NCBI GenBank assembly: GCA_002494135.1
Contig: DLBG01000101.1
Coordinates: 4,126 to 15,505 of the forward strand
From: Lachnospiraceae bacterium UBA7027
GTDB lineage: Bacteria; Bacillota; Clostridia; Lachnospirales; Lachnospiraceae
Direction of reading: 5' to 3'
Length of the DNA stretch: 11,380 bases
The notes beneath the pieces were generated by a model, which was not told the DNA's origin, did no database searches, and saw nothing but the letters and a program-made list of their open reading frames with translations. A program made the translations under genes and the position numbers. Below, piece by piece: positions 1 through 6,869 of this stretch (its first letter is position 1; each line of letters starts with the position of its first letter).

Positions 1-53
1 AGATTGTTCATGTTTCCCGGCATTCCTCCGGGATATCCTCCACGTTTACCCAT
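1..53 (-). CDS. ybaB: YbaB/EbfC family nucleoid-associated protein, N-terminal fragment (runs off the left edge)
   Basis: Only the first 17 codons are present. They read MGKRGGYPGGMPGNMNN, starting at the ATG on the minus strand whose complement is 51-53. The Gly/Pro/Met-rich start ending in a MNN(L) stretch is typical of the disordered N-terminus of YbaB/EbfC proteins in Firmicutes. These are small dimeric DNA-binding proteins, usually about 100-115 residues, whose genes lie between dnaX and recR. An AAAGGAG ribosome binding site (about 60-66) begins almost at the dnaX stop codon, leaving only 13 bp between the genes, so the two are probably cotranscribed and translationally linked. The identification rests on this short peptide plus its position directly after dnaX; the rest of the gene, and any recR beyond it, is outside the window. 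Confidence 0.8.
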   Translation of the reverse strand, partial: MGKRGGYPGGMPGNMNN

Positions 54-66
54 AGTGTCTCCTTTT

Positions 67-1638
67 CTAAATGGTATCGTCTTTTATTACGAGATCGCCG
101 AACATTCTCTTAATATCCACAAAATGATCGCCGAATTCTTCTTCCTTGCCGAGCACCCTGATTTCCACAGGGATTTCTTTCTCCACGCTTTCGCTTATGG
201 CCTCTCTGACCTTGTCCAGCATGCCTTCTTTCTGCAGATATTTGGCGGAAAGCGGCTCCGTCGGAACAATCAGTAAAACATCATCGTCGTTGATGGAAAG
301 TTTGCAATTCTCCAGAAAATTCTGCAGAGGACTCTCGATGGTTTCACGAATGGCATCCCAGGTCGCCACCACTTTCTTCACATCATCCGGGAGCGCCTTC
401 TCGCGCTTCGGCTTCGGTTTGGAAACCGGCTGGGAAAAATTCATATTAACCGGCACACCCGCGGAAAGCGGAATCACCTGCGCCGTCGTGTATCCTTTTT
501 CCAGATCCCGGATTCTCTCCGCAAGAGAATCATGGTCCGTCTCCATCTGCGGCTTGCACATTCGGATGATGGCAACCTCGAGAAGAATACGTTTCTGATC
601 CGAATATTTCATGTTTGCCCCGAGATCGGACAGGATTCGGATATAACGCATAATCTCCGGCAAATCCATTTTCAGGGCAAGATTCTTTAACCGTTCCAGA
701 TGCTCTGCCGTAATCTCCAGTTCCTCCGCCGTTGTCTCCGGCGTGGTCTTTACAAGCAGGGCATTCCTCAGATACCACATGCAGTCTCCCACAAACTGGG
801 ACAAATCGCGACCCTGCGTTACCACGTCACGAATCAGGTTCTCTGCCGTGTGAACGTCTCTGGACGCAATTGCGGAAATCAGTTTTTCAAAAATCTCATC
901 GTCCACTGCGCCGAGAACATCGAGGGTTTTTTCGTATGTCAGTTCCTCTCCGTAATGGAACGCAATGCAGCGGTCCAAAAGGCTTAAGGCATCACGCATG
1001 GAACCGTCCGCCTCTTTCGCAATGAAACGGAGAGCTTCTTCCTCCACCACGGTACCTTCGACCGCGAGCAGTTCCTTCATGCGGTCCATAATGGTCTGCA
1101 GGGAAATCCGCTTAAAATCGTACCTCTGGCATCTGGACATAATTGTGATGGGAATCTTGTGAGATTCCGTGGTAGCCAGAATAAAAATCACGTATGCGGG
1201 CGGCTCCTCAAGCGTTTTTAAAATCGCATTGAAGGCTGCCGTGGAAAGCATATGCACTTCATCGATGATGTAAACTTTGTATTTCCCTTCCGAGGGGGCA
1301 TACGTCACCTCATCCACAATCTGGCGGATATCATCCACGCTGTTGTTGGAGGCCGCATCCATTTCCACAACATTTACGGCGCTTCCCGAAGCAATCGCCC
1401 TGCACATGGGACATTCCCCGCAGGGTTCCCCGTCCTTCGGATTCTCGCAGTTTGCCGCTTTCGCAAGGATCTTGGCCACGGTGGTTTTACCCGTACCTCT
1501 TGTCCCGCAAAAAAGATACGCATGACCGATGCGTTCGCTCTTTATTTGATTCTTCAGTGTCGTTACAATCGCATCCTGCCCTTTGACATCTTCAAATGTT
1601 GCAGGACGGAATTTACGATACAGTGCTACATATGACAT
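67..1638 (-). CDS. dnaX: DNA polymerase III subunit gamma/tau
   Basis: This is the clamp-loader ATPase of the replicative polymerase, 523 residues. The N-terminus MSYVALYRKFRP is the classic DnaX start. A Walker A motif GTRGTGKT lies at residues 45-52. The four zinc-binding cysteines are C64, C73, C76 and C79, the Walker B motif IIDEVHML is at 124-131, and the sensor/arginine-finger SRC motif is at 168-170. The AAA+ core and the domain III oligomerisation region extend to about residue 370. A Pro/Lys-rich linker follows around 400-420, then a short C-terminal domain that ends in an acidic and hydrophobic tail. The length fits the short tau of Clostridia. The start is supported by a GGAG site about 7 nt upstream. 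The gene follows the phosphofructokinase gene by 21 bp and precedes ybaB by 13 bp. I saw no convincing programmed-frameshift heptamer near the linker, so a separate gamma form is not predicted. Confidence 0.97.
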   Translation of the reverse strand: MSYVALYRKFRPATFEDVKGQDAIVTTLKNQIKSERIGHAYLFCGTRGTGKTTVAKILAKAANCENPKDGEPCGECPMCRAIASGSAVNVVEMDAASNNSVDDIRQIVDEVTYAPSEGKYKVYIIDEVHMLSTAAFNAILKTLEEPPAYVIFILATTESHKIPITIMSRCQRYDFKRISLQTIMDRMKELLAVEGTVVEEEALRFIAKEADGSMRDALSLLDRCIAFHYGEELTYEKTLDVLGAVDDEIFEKLISAIASRDVHTAENLIRDVVTQGRDLSQFVGDCMWYLRNALLVKTTPETTAEELEITAEHLERLKNLALKMDLPEIMRYIRILSDLGANMKYSDQKRILLEVAIIRMCKPQMETDHDSLAERIRDLEKGYTTAQVIPLSAGVPVNMNFSQPVSKPKPKREKALPDDVKKVVATWDAIRETIESPLQNFLENCKLSINDDDVLLIVPTEPLSAKYLQKEGMLDKVREAISESVEKEIPVEIRVLGKEEEFGDHFVDIKRMFGDLVIKDDTI

Positions 1639-1659
1639 AACCGACTCCTACCGGTTTTT

Positions 1660-2736
1660 TTACTTTCCGTCACCGAAGCAGATGCCGAGCATCTTTGCTT
1701 CCTTAACGATTCTCGCATCGGGAGAAACGCTCTTTAATTTGCCGGCAACTTCTTCAAGAGGGACCTTTACGATTTCTCGATCCCTGTAACCGACCATGAA
1801 ACCGTACTCACCCTTTAAAATCAGGTTGGCCGCTTCCGAACCCAGACGGGATGCGAAAACACGGTCATACGGGCAGGGACTTCCGCCGCGCTGGGTATGT
1901 CCCGGAACCGTCACACGTACTTCCTGGCCGGTGGCCTTGCCGATTTTATCCGCAAGTTCGTAAGAAACACTGGGATAAGGACTTTCTTTTAATTTCTTTG
2001 CATATTCCTTTTTGGAAAGTTTTGCGTCTTCCTTGGAAATTGCACCTTCCGCCACCGCAATGATTGTAAAATGGCTGTTCTTCTTTCTTCTCTCCACTGC
2101 GGCAACAATCTCTTTTAAGTCGTAGGGAATTTCGGGAATCAGGATGATGTCCGCGCCGGACGCCATACCAGCATTTAAGGTCAGCCAGCCGACCTTGTGT
2201 CCCATAACCTCCACGATGAATACTCTGCTGTGGGATGCCGCTGTCGTATGAATGCAGTCGATGCAGTTTGTTGCGATATCCACGGCACTCTGGAAGCCGA
2301 ACGTCATGTCCGTTCCGTAAAGATCGTTATCTATTGTCTTGGGAAGCGTAACAATGTTTAAGCCTTCCTGTCTTAACAGATTCGCGGTTTTATGCGTTCC
2401 GTTGCCGCCTAAAATTACCAGGCAGTCCAGGTTCAGCTTGTAATAATTGTGCTTCATGGCTTCCACTTTGTTTAAGCCGTTTTCGTCAGGGTCCTTGATG
2501 GTTTTAAACGGGGTGCGGCTGGTTCCCAGAATCGTGCCGCCCTTTGTCAGAATGCCGGAAAAATCCTTTCCGGTAAGCATGCGGTAGTCTCCGTAAATCA
2601 GTCCTCTGTATCCGTCCAGAAATCCGTAAATTTCCACTTCTTCATCGTTAAAAACAAGCGTTTTTACCACACCGCGCATGGCAGCATTCAACGCCTGGCA
2701 GTCCCCACCGCTTGTCAGCATTCCGATCCGTTTCAT
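1660..2736 (-). CDS. 6-phosphofructokinase family protein (ATP- or PPi-dependent, phosphoryl donor uncertain)
   Basis: This enzyme phosphorylates fructose 6-phosphate to the 1,6-bisphosphate in cytosolic glycolysis; 358 residues. The nucleotide-loop signature GGDCQALNAAMRG begins at residue 10, the substrate/catalytic motif PKTIDND is at 132-138, MGHKVGWL at 178-185 and PGHTQRGGSP at 278-287. The donor-site residues are mixed. GGNGT at 110-114 keeps the glycine (G113) of ATP enzymes but has Asn in place of the usual Asp before it. K133 in PKTIDND is the lysine associated with PPi-dependent or mixed-group enzymes, where classic bacterial ATP-PFK has glycine. I therefore leave the symbol open between pfkA and pfp. 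I chose the start at 2736 because AGGAGGG (2744-2750) lies just upstream and the predicted promoter's start site falls downstream of the longer in-frame ATG at 2778. dnaX follows 21 bp later, probably on the same transcript. Confidence 0.93.
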   Translation of the reverse strand: MKRIGMLTSGGDCQALNAAMRGVVKTLVFNDEEVEIYGFLDGYRGLIYGDYRMLTGKDFSGILTKGGTILGTSRTPFKTIKDPDENGLNKVEAMKHNYYKLNLDCLVILGGNGTHKTANLLRQEGLNIVTLPKTIDNDLYGTDMTFGFQSAVDIATNCIDCIHTTAASHSRVFIVEVMGHKVGWLTLNAGMASGADIILIPEIPYDLKEIVAAVERRKKNSHFTIIAVAEGAISKEDAKLSKKEYAKKLKESPYPSVSYELADKIGKATGQEVRVTVPGHTQRGGSPCPYDRVFASRLGSEAANLILKGEYGFMVGYRDREIVKVPLEEVAGKLKSVSPDARIVKEAKMLGICFGDGK

Positions 2737-2780
2737 AGCAATACCCTCCTTTATTTGGAAGTTCATAAAAACCCTCATTT

Positions 2781-2809
2781 ATCATAATACAAAACGCCCT
2801 TTTCTTCAA
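2781..2809 (-). promoter_or_regulatory. Predicted sigma-A promoter of the phosphofructokinase gene
   Basis: On the minus strand, TTGAAG (complement of 2804-2809) and TATGAT (complement of 2781-2786) are separated by 17 bp, close to the TTGACA/TATAAT consensus. The predicted start near 2774 gives a leader of about 38 nt ending in the AGGAGGG ribosome binding site. It is predicted from sequence only. Confidence 0.5.
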
Positions 2810-2821
2810 GTTTATAGTTTG

Positions 2822-2850
2822 TTGTGTAAAGCCCCAAACTTTGGTATATT
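2822..2850 (+). promoter_or_regulatory. Predicted promoter of the TIR/propeller gene, with nested inverted repeats
   Basis: TATATT at 2845-2850 is a good -10. TTGTGT at 2822-2827 is a weak -35 with a 17-bp spacer. The spacer holds the perfect palindrome CCAAA-C-TTTGG (2834-2844), which touches the -10. A second 8-bp inverted repeat, TAAAGCCC (2827-2834) and GGGCTTTA (2861-2868), brackets the -10 and the expected start site. The weak -35 together with dyad symmetry fits a regulated promoter, but no regulator was identified. The -35 box lies only about 12 bp from that of the divergent phosphofructokinase promoter. Confidence 0.42.
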
Positions 2851-2890
2851 AGATGTGTATGGGCTTTATTCGAAAGAAGAGGAATTCGAT

Positions 2891-5800
2891 ATGAAATACG
2901 ATGCTTTTATCAGTTACAAACATGCTCCTCTCGATCTTGAGGTGGCAAAAAAAGTACATAAAACGCTGGAGAACTATCACATTCCGAAGGCAGTCCAGAA
3001 AAGAACCGGTATGAAACGGATTAACCGTGTTTTCCGTGACCAGGAGGAACTGATGGTTGGAAGCGACCTCGACGGTAAAATCGAGGAGGCACTGAAAAAT
3101 TCCGTTTACCTGATTGTCATCTGCTCCCCCCGCACTCCCGAATCAATCTGGGTGCAGAAGGAAATCGATTCCTTTATAAAACTCCACGGCCGTGAGCGTA
3201 TTCTGGCAATTCTTATTGAAGGCGAACCGAACGAAAGCTTCCCCAAAGCCCTTTTGACGGACGACAACGGAAAGCCTGTCGAGCCGCTGGCTGCCGATAT
3301 CAGAGGCCGTGACAAAAAAGAAAGAGACGGCAAATTTAAAATTGAATTCCTTCGTCTTGCCGCTGCCTTAATCGGTTGCAGTTTTGACGATTTAAAGCAG
3401 CGTCACCGCGAGCATAAAATCCGTCAGACCATGTTCATGATTGCGGGAGCCGCCGCCGTACTGGTAACCTTCGGCGCCGTCTTCTCCGTATACAATGCCG
3501 TCACCGCAAAACGTATGAAAGCTCTCGCGGAAGAACGTAAGACCCTGATGGAAGAAACCGAACGCCTGGCCGACGATTACAAAAAACAGCTTCTCGCGAC
3601 CCAGATTAACCAGTCCAAGTTCTATGCAAGAGAATCCTCGGATCTTTTAAATAACGGAAACCGCGAGGATGCCGTTTTGGTTGCTGCGGAAGGTCTGCCC
3701 TCAGCCAGCAAGCCCAGACCCTTCGTTTCCGAAGCGGAATATGCTCTCTCCAATGCTCTGTTTGCATATTCGGACGGAAGCTACTGGGACTTTGACCGGA
3801 TTCTTCCCCATTCCGCAACCGTAAACAAAAAAAATATCAATCCCGATGAAACCAGACTCGCCACTTTAGATACCACAAACACGGTCAGAGTCTTTGATAC
3901 TTCTTCCTGGGAGTGCCTTTTTGAATTCTATCCCGGCTCCTCACACGATGCATTGGTCAACGCGATGGCAGGCGGGGAAAAGTGTGCCTATATCGGCTGC
4001 GGAAAAAAACTGAACTGCTACGATTATGAATCGAATCTTCTGTACGAAAAAGATTATTCCGACCGGATTGTAAGCATTATTGCAGACGAAAACGCTGACC
4101 GAATTTTTGTAAACACCGCTTCCGGATTATCCGTTCTGGAAGCTTCCACCGGCAAGGAACTGATGTCGTATGATGCAGAGGGTGAACCGGGTTCCTATCT
4201 CGGTGAAAACACGGTTTACGATGCGCTTTTGAATCTCTGGCTTATTCCGCAGAACCGCCCGAATGAAGGAGGTACCTATTACCTTCTGGTCCATACGGAC
4301 ACCTGTGAAGTATCCAAAGTCGGCGTAACGGGCGATGATATTTACCGAATGACGGTCAGCACGAACGGAACCATCGTTACCATATCCGGTAATATGGTTT
4401 TAAGCGGTAAAGAGATAAAATCGGTTACCGTGGATGCCTTTACGCGCGACGGTGAGAAAAAATGGAGCCGGAATTTAGACATTGATATCGTAGACCTCAT
4501 GTCTTTCTCCGTAACGCTGAAAGCAAACAGCTTCACCTACGGCGGAAATACCAGTAACGAAATCATTGCCATCGTGGAATATTTAAGTTTCTCCCTGAAC
4601 GAAGAAGACGGTTCCGTTGTACGCTCCATCACACTTCCCGGTTCCGCAAGGGGAATCTTCTTTGATGAGAATACCTCCGTCGGAAACGTTCTGATTATGG
4701 GCGGAAGCCTTGTTCCCGTAGACTTTGACAGCGGAGCGATTTACGACGGCCGAGATTTTAATATCGGAAATTCTTCTGCCTCCCTGACCGCCGCCGGAAA
4801 ATTTCTGATTCTGCAAACCTACTCTTCCGACCTGATTATCATCACCGATCATGTCGGAAAGAACTACAACGTGGCTGCATATAATGCCACTCCCGGAACG
4901 GGACTCGGCACGGCACCCGGTGATAAATACTTTGTGCAGCAAAGCAGTTACAGTTACAAACAATTCAATTTCTACACCATGGACGGAAAAGAGATTTACA
5001 CCACAACCGCGGATATTCCCGGTGTTCCTTCGTTTTCGTTCCGGGATGAATTTTTCTATATCTTAAAACCGTCCGTCTGCTACGAAATCAATCCGTTAAA
5101 CGCAACCACAAAAGAAATTTCTCCGGACAGTTACGGAGTTTTATACGGCACTCAGAGCGGAATTTCAAATAACGGAAAGTATCTTGTCTTTTTAAACTAC
5201 AGCGGCAGTTTTGCGGTAATCGATTTGGAGGATGATTCAAAGAAAGCGCTCCTGAAGGGAGAGCTCTCAAAAGAATACTTCTCGGCTACGGAAAGCTTGG
5301 GAAAAAATTTCGACCGGATCCTGATATCCGACGATGGAAACACCCTGTATCTTTTTGCGTCGGACAGTCCCCTGATTAAGGCTGACTTACAGACCGGCGA
5401 GGTGAAAGAGCTCAAAACGGAAAAATATTTAAAGGGCGACAGCTACGCAATCCCCACAGCCATGTCCGATGACGGAAACTATATCGCTTTCAGCTGTGAA
5501 AAGAGCGTGGTTACCGTTTTTGACACAAAAAAGGAGGAACCTTATGTTCTGATCAGTTCCTCCCGAATTCCCGAATATATGAAATTTGTAAACGGCGATT
5601 CCACCCTTTTAATTCAGGGCGAAGACACCACAATCCATTTTTATGATATTGCTTCAAAAGAATTCATCAATTACTTCCGCCCGGGTGATTCCGTGACGGC
5701 TGTTACCGAAGATCTGAAGGACGGCCTTCTGGCAGTCTGCACGGGTTCCGATATGTATCTGTTTAACGAAGAAGACTTCGGTGTTCTCGCCTGCGTAAAC

Positions 5801-5968
5801 CACGGCACGGCATTCTTTACGGAAAGCAATCTTTTCTTCCTCGGCGGTTCCAAAACATTCGGAACCATCCCGTACAAGAACTACAAAATCCTTTTGGATG
5901 AAGCCAAGGAAGCATTCCCGTTCTCTGCATTAAGCGACGAGAAAAAGGTAAAATACAACATCACTTAA
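2891..5968 (+). CDS. TIR domain protein with one transmembrane segment, coiled coil and C-terminal beta-propeller (WD40-like)
   Basis: This 1025-residue protein has no characterised homologue that I can name. Residues 1 to about 165 form a TIR domain: DAFISYK at 4-10, VFRDQEEL at 47-54, G57, and W87-V-Q-K-E91, where E91 matches the catalytic glutamate context of TIR NAD hydrolases such as SARM1. A basic stretch (about 171-179) precedes a hydrophobic segment (about 180-202), then a Lys/Glu-rich probable coiled coil (206-240). A short helical element (about 241-271, YARESSDLLNNGNREDAV) follows, resembling the linker before propellers in STAND-like proteins. From about 300 to the end there are many beta-rich repeats with DDGN and V.VFDT-type strands, as in a WD40/quinoprotein-like propeller. 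The start is set by AGAAGAGG about 8 nt upstream; longer in-frame starts would lie inside the opposite phosphofructokinase gene. The gene stands alone, with no cognate partner. Codon use looks like its neighbours. A signalling or anti-phage NADase is an inference. Confidence 0.88.
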   Translation: MKYDAFISYKHAPLDLEVAKKVHKTLENYHIPKAVQKRTGMKRINRVFRDQEELMVGSDLDGKIEEALKNSVYLIVICSPRTPESIWVQKEIDSFIKLHGRERILAILIEGEPNESFPKALLTDDNGKPVEPLAADIRGRDKKERDGKFKIEFLRLAAALIGCSFDDLKQRHREHKIRQTMFMIAGAAAVLVTFGAVFSVYNAVTAKRMKALAEERKTLMEETERLADDYKKQLLATQINQSKFYARESSDLLNNGNREDAVLVAAEGLPSASKPRPFVSEAEYALSNALFAYSDGSYWDFDRILPHSATVNKKNINPDETRLATLDTTNTVRVFDTSSWECLFEFYPGSSHDALVNAMAGGEKCAYIGCGKKLNCYDYESNLLYEKDYSDRIVSIIADENADRIFVNTASGLSVLEASTGKELMSYDAEGEPGSYLGENTVYDALLNLWLIPQNRPNEGGTYYLLVHTDTCEVSKVGVTGDDIYRMTVSTNGTIVTISGNMVLSGKEIKSVTVDAFTRDGEKKWSRNLDIDIVDLMSFSVTLKANSFTYGGNTSNEIIAIVEYLSFSLNEEDGSVVRSITLPGSARGIFFDENTSVGNVLIMGGSLVPVDFDSGAIYDGRDFNIGNSSASLTAAGKFLILQTYSSDLIIITDHVGKNYNVAAYNATPGTGLGTAPGDKYFVQQSSYSYKQFNFYTMDGKEIYTTTADIPGVPSFSFRDEFFYILKPSVCYEINPLNATTKEISPDSYGVLYGTQSGISNNGKYLVFLNYSGSFAVIDLEDDSKKALLKGELSKEYFSATESLGKNFDRILISDDGNTLYLFASDSPLIKADLQTGEVKELKTEKYLKGDSYAIPTAMSDDGNYIAFSCEKSVVTVFDTKKEEPYVLISSSRIPEYMKFVNGDSTLLIQGEDTTIHFYDIASKEFINYFRPGDSVTAVTEDLKDGLLAVCTGSDMYLFNEEDFGVLACVNHGTAFFTESNLFFLGGSKTFGTIPYKNYKILLDEAKEAFPFSALSDEKKVKYNIT

Positions 5969-6012
5969 TTTACGGCCCTTTCCTGCGACCTCAAAGATAC
6001 GGTATATTGAAA

Positions 6013-6101
6013 CGGAGTTGGAGGGATTCGAACCCTCGCGCCACTTGCGCGGCCTGCCGCATTTCGAGTGCGGTCCCTTACAACCACTTGGGTACAACTC
6101 C
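6013..6101 (-). tRNA. tRNA-Ser, anticodon CGA
   Basis: Read on the minus strand this folds as an 89-nt class II tRNA. The acceptor GGAGTTG/CAACTCC has discriminator G (position 6013), the D arm has a CCC/GGG stem, and the anticodon arm is CCGCA-CTCGAAA-TGCGG with anticodon CGA at 6064-6066, which reads UCG. The long variable arm forms GCCGC-GCAA-GTGGC with a GNRA tetraloop, and the T arm is GAGGG-TTCGAAT-CCCTC. The long variable arm and G73 confirm serine identity. CCA is not encoded; the 3' flank reads TTT. It lies 43 bp downstream of relQ on the same strand. No U-rich terminator separates the two, so cotranscription with relQ is possible. Confidence 0.97.
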
Positions 6102-6108
6102 ATGATTG

Positions 6109-6150
6109 GCGCTGTCCGGTAAGAGCAACGGTCAGCGCTATTATTTATTT
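6109..6150 (+). terminator. Possible rho-independent terminator reading rightward, behind the TIR gene
   Basis: GCGCTG (6109-6114) pairs perfectly with CAGCGC (6133-6138). Beyond a T-T mismatch a CCG/CGG inner stem (6116-6118 with 6129-6131) closes a 10-nt loop. On the plus strand it is followed by a U-rich but interrupted tail, TATTATTTATTT. It is the first such hairpin after the TIR stop codon; none is visible in 5969-6012. If it is that gene's terminator, the transcript would run antisense through tRNA-Ser. On the minus strand the hairpin lacks a U tract and would not terminate relQ. Confidence 0.35.
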
Positions 6151-6786
6151 AATTTCCGAACCAGGTGCATTCGCCTTCTGAACTTCCTCATTCAGACTCA
6201 GCATACGGTCATCCAGATCTCGGATGCGATAGGAACAGTCCACCAGCTGTTTACGAATCTCTTCCGGAACGTTTCCGTCAAACTTGTAATTAATCTTATG
6301 TTCCAGCGATGCCCAGAAATCCATCGCAATGGTACGAATCTGGATTTCCACCTTGGTATCCAGCTTACGGTCCGATAAATATACCGGTACGGAAGCGATG
6401 ATATGATAACTCTGATATCCGCTCGGCTTGGGATTCTTAATATAATCCTTTACCGAAAGGACTTCAATATCACTCTGCGAGGAAATGGCCTCGGCGATTT
6501 TATATACATCGGATGTAAAAGAGCAGATGACGCGGACTCCCGCAATGTCTTTTACATACGTAACCATATTCTCAATGGAAGATTCATAGCCGTGCCGGCG
6601 AAGCTTCTTCACGATGCTTTCCGGCGTCTTCAGTCTCGATTTTAAGTGTTCGATCGGATTGTAGGAATTCGTATGCTGGAATTCCGCGCTTAATATCTCG
6701 AGACGCGTAACCATCTCTTTCATCGCGGAATTGTAGATGAGCATTACCTCTTCCCAGCTGTCTACACTCGCGTTGCTTTTATCCAT
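6145..6786 (-). CDS. relQ: Small alarmone synthetase, RelQ-type GTP pyrophosphokinase
   Basis: This cytosolic enzyme transfers pyrophosphate from ATP to GDP or GTP to make (p)ppGpp. It is 213 residues, the usual size for RelQ/SAS1. It consists of the RelA_SpoT synthetase domain alone, with no HD hydrolase, TGS or ACT regions. Visible motifs are RLK.PESIVKKL (51-62), DIAGVRVIC (80-88) with the Mg-binding D80, KPSGYQSYH (120-128) for substrate stacking and binding, VEIQIRT (146-152) with the second metal-site E147, and W158 followed by EHK (162-164). The start at 6786 has AAGGGG about 6 nt upstream. A longer reading to 6864 would begin about at the predicted transcription start and is rejected. 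The gene has its own promoter and a hairpin-containing leader, and tRNA-Ser lies just downstream. RelQ rather than RelP is chosen from motif style and length; the difference is not certain. Confidence 0.93.
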   Translation of the reverse strand: MDKSNASVDSWEEVMLIYNSAMKEMVTRLEILSAEFQHTNSYNPIEHLKSRLKTPESIVKKLRRHGYESSIENMVTYVKDIAGVRVICSFTSDVYKIAEAISSQSDIEVLSVKDYIKNPKPSGYQSYHIIASVPVYLSDRKLDTKVEIQIRTIAMDFWASLEHKINYKFDGNVPEEIRKQLVDCSYRIRDLDDRMLSLNEEVQKANAPGSEIK

Positions 6787-6811
6787 GTGTAACCCCTTGT
6801 TCCCTATTCGT

Positions 6812-6834
6812 AAACGACGATTCTTCCGTCGTTT
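6812..6834 (-). promoter_or_regulatory. Hairpin in the relQ 5' leader
   Basis: AAACGACG (6812-6819) and CGTCGTTT (6827-6834) form a perfect 8-bp stem around a 7-nt loop in the leader RNA. It sits 25 nt before the start codon. A second short stem, CCCGG/CCGGG with a 5-nt loop (6845-6859), lies at the 5' end of the same leader. Neither is followed by a U tract, so these are not classic terminators; they may affect RNA stability or translation. No riboswitch class is recognised. Confidence 0.4.
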
Positions 6835-6869
6835 CTCATATAACCCCGGTATACCCGGGACCAATTTTT

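Noticed and set aside
927..933. A-run on the minus strand of dnaX as a programmed frameshift site
   Set aside because: The run (AAAAAAC) falls inside the conserved clamp-loader core rather than after domain III. It is not in the A-AAA-AAG frame, and I saw no adjacent stimulatory structure.
1640..1661. ACCG/CGGT hairpin followed by seven T on the plus strand, like a terminator
   Set aside because: The stem is only 4 bp and no plus-strand gene precedes it. On the coding strand it is simply the gap with the dnaX ribosome binding site.
2737..2778. Longer start for the phosphofructokinase (14 extra residues)
   Set aside because: The extra peptide precedes the conserved N-terminal strand, contains the AGGAGGG site of the inner ATG, and begins before the predicted transcript start.
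2678..2890. Longer in-frame start for the TIR gene, adding 71 residues
   Set aside because: The extension lies inside the start of the opposite-strand phosphofructokinase gene and crosses its promoter. The ATG at 2891 has a ribosome binding site and begins exactly at the TIR fold.
4583..4963. Long open frame antisense to the propeller region (126 codons)
   Set aside because: It has no recognisable domain or ribosome binding site and overlaps strongly coding-like sequence on the other strand. It is a shadow frame.
6013..6101. tRNA-Ser as an integration site for an element carrying the TIR gene
   Set aside because: I found no second copy of the tRNA 3' end near 2737-2890 or elsewhere in the window, and there is no integrase or other mobile gene.
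6787..6864. Longer start for relQ (26 extra residues)
   Set aside because: It would begin at about the transcription start with no ribosome binding site, and it covers the hairpin leader. The ATG at 6786 has AAGGGG and gives the usual RelQ length.
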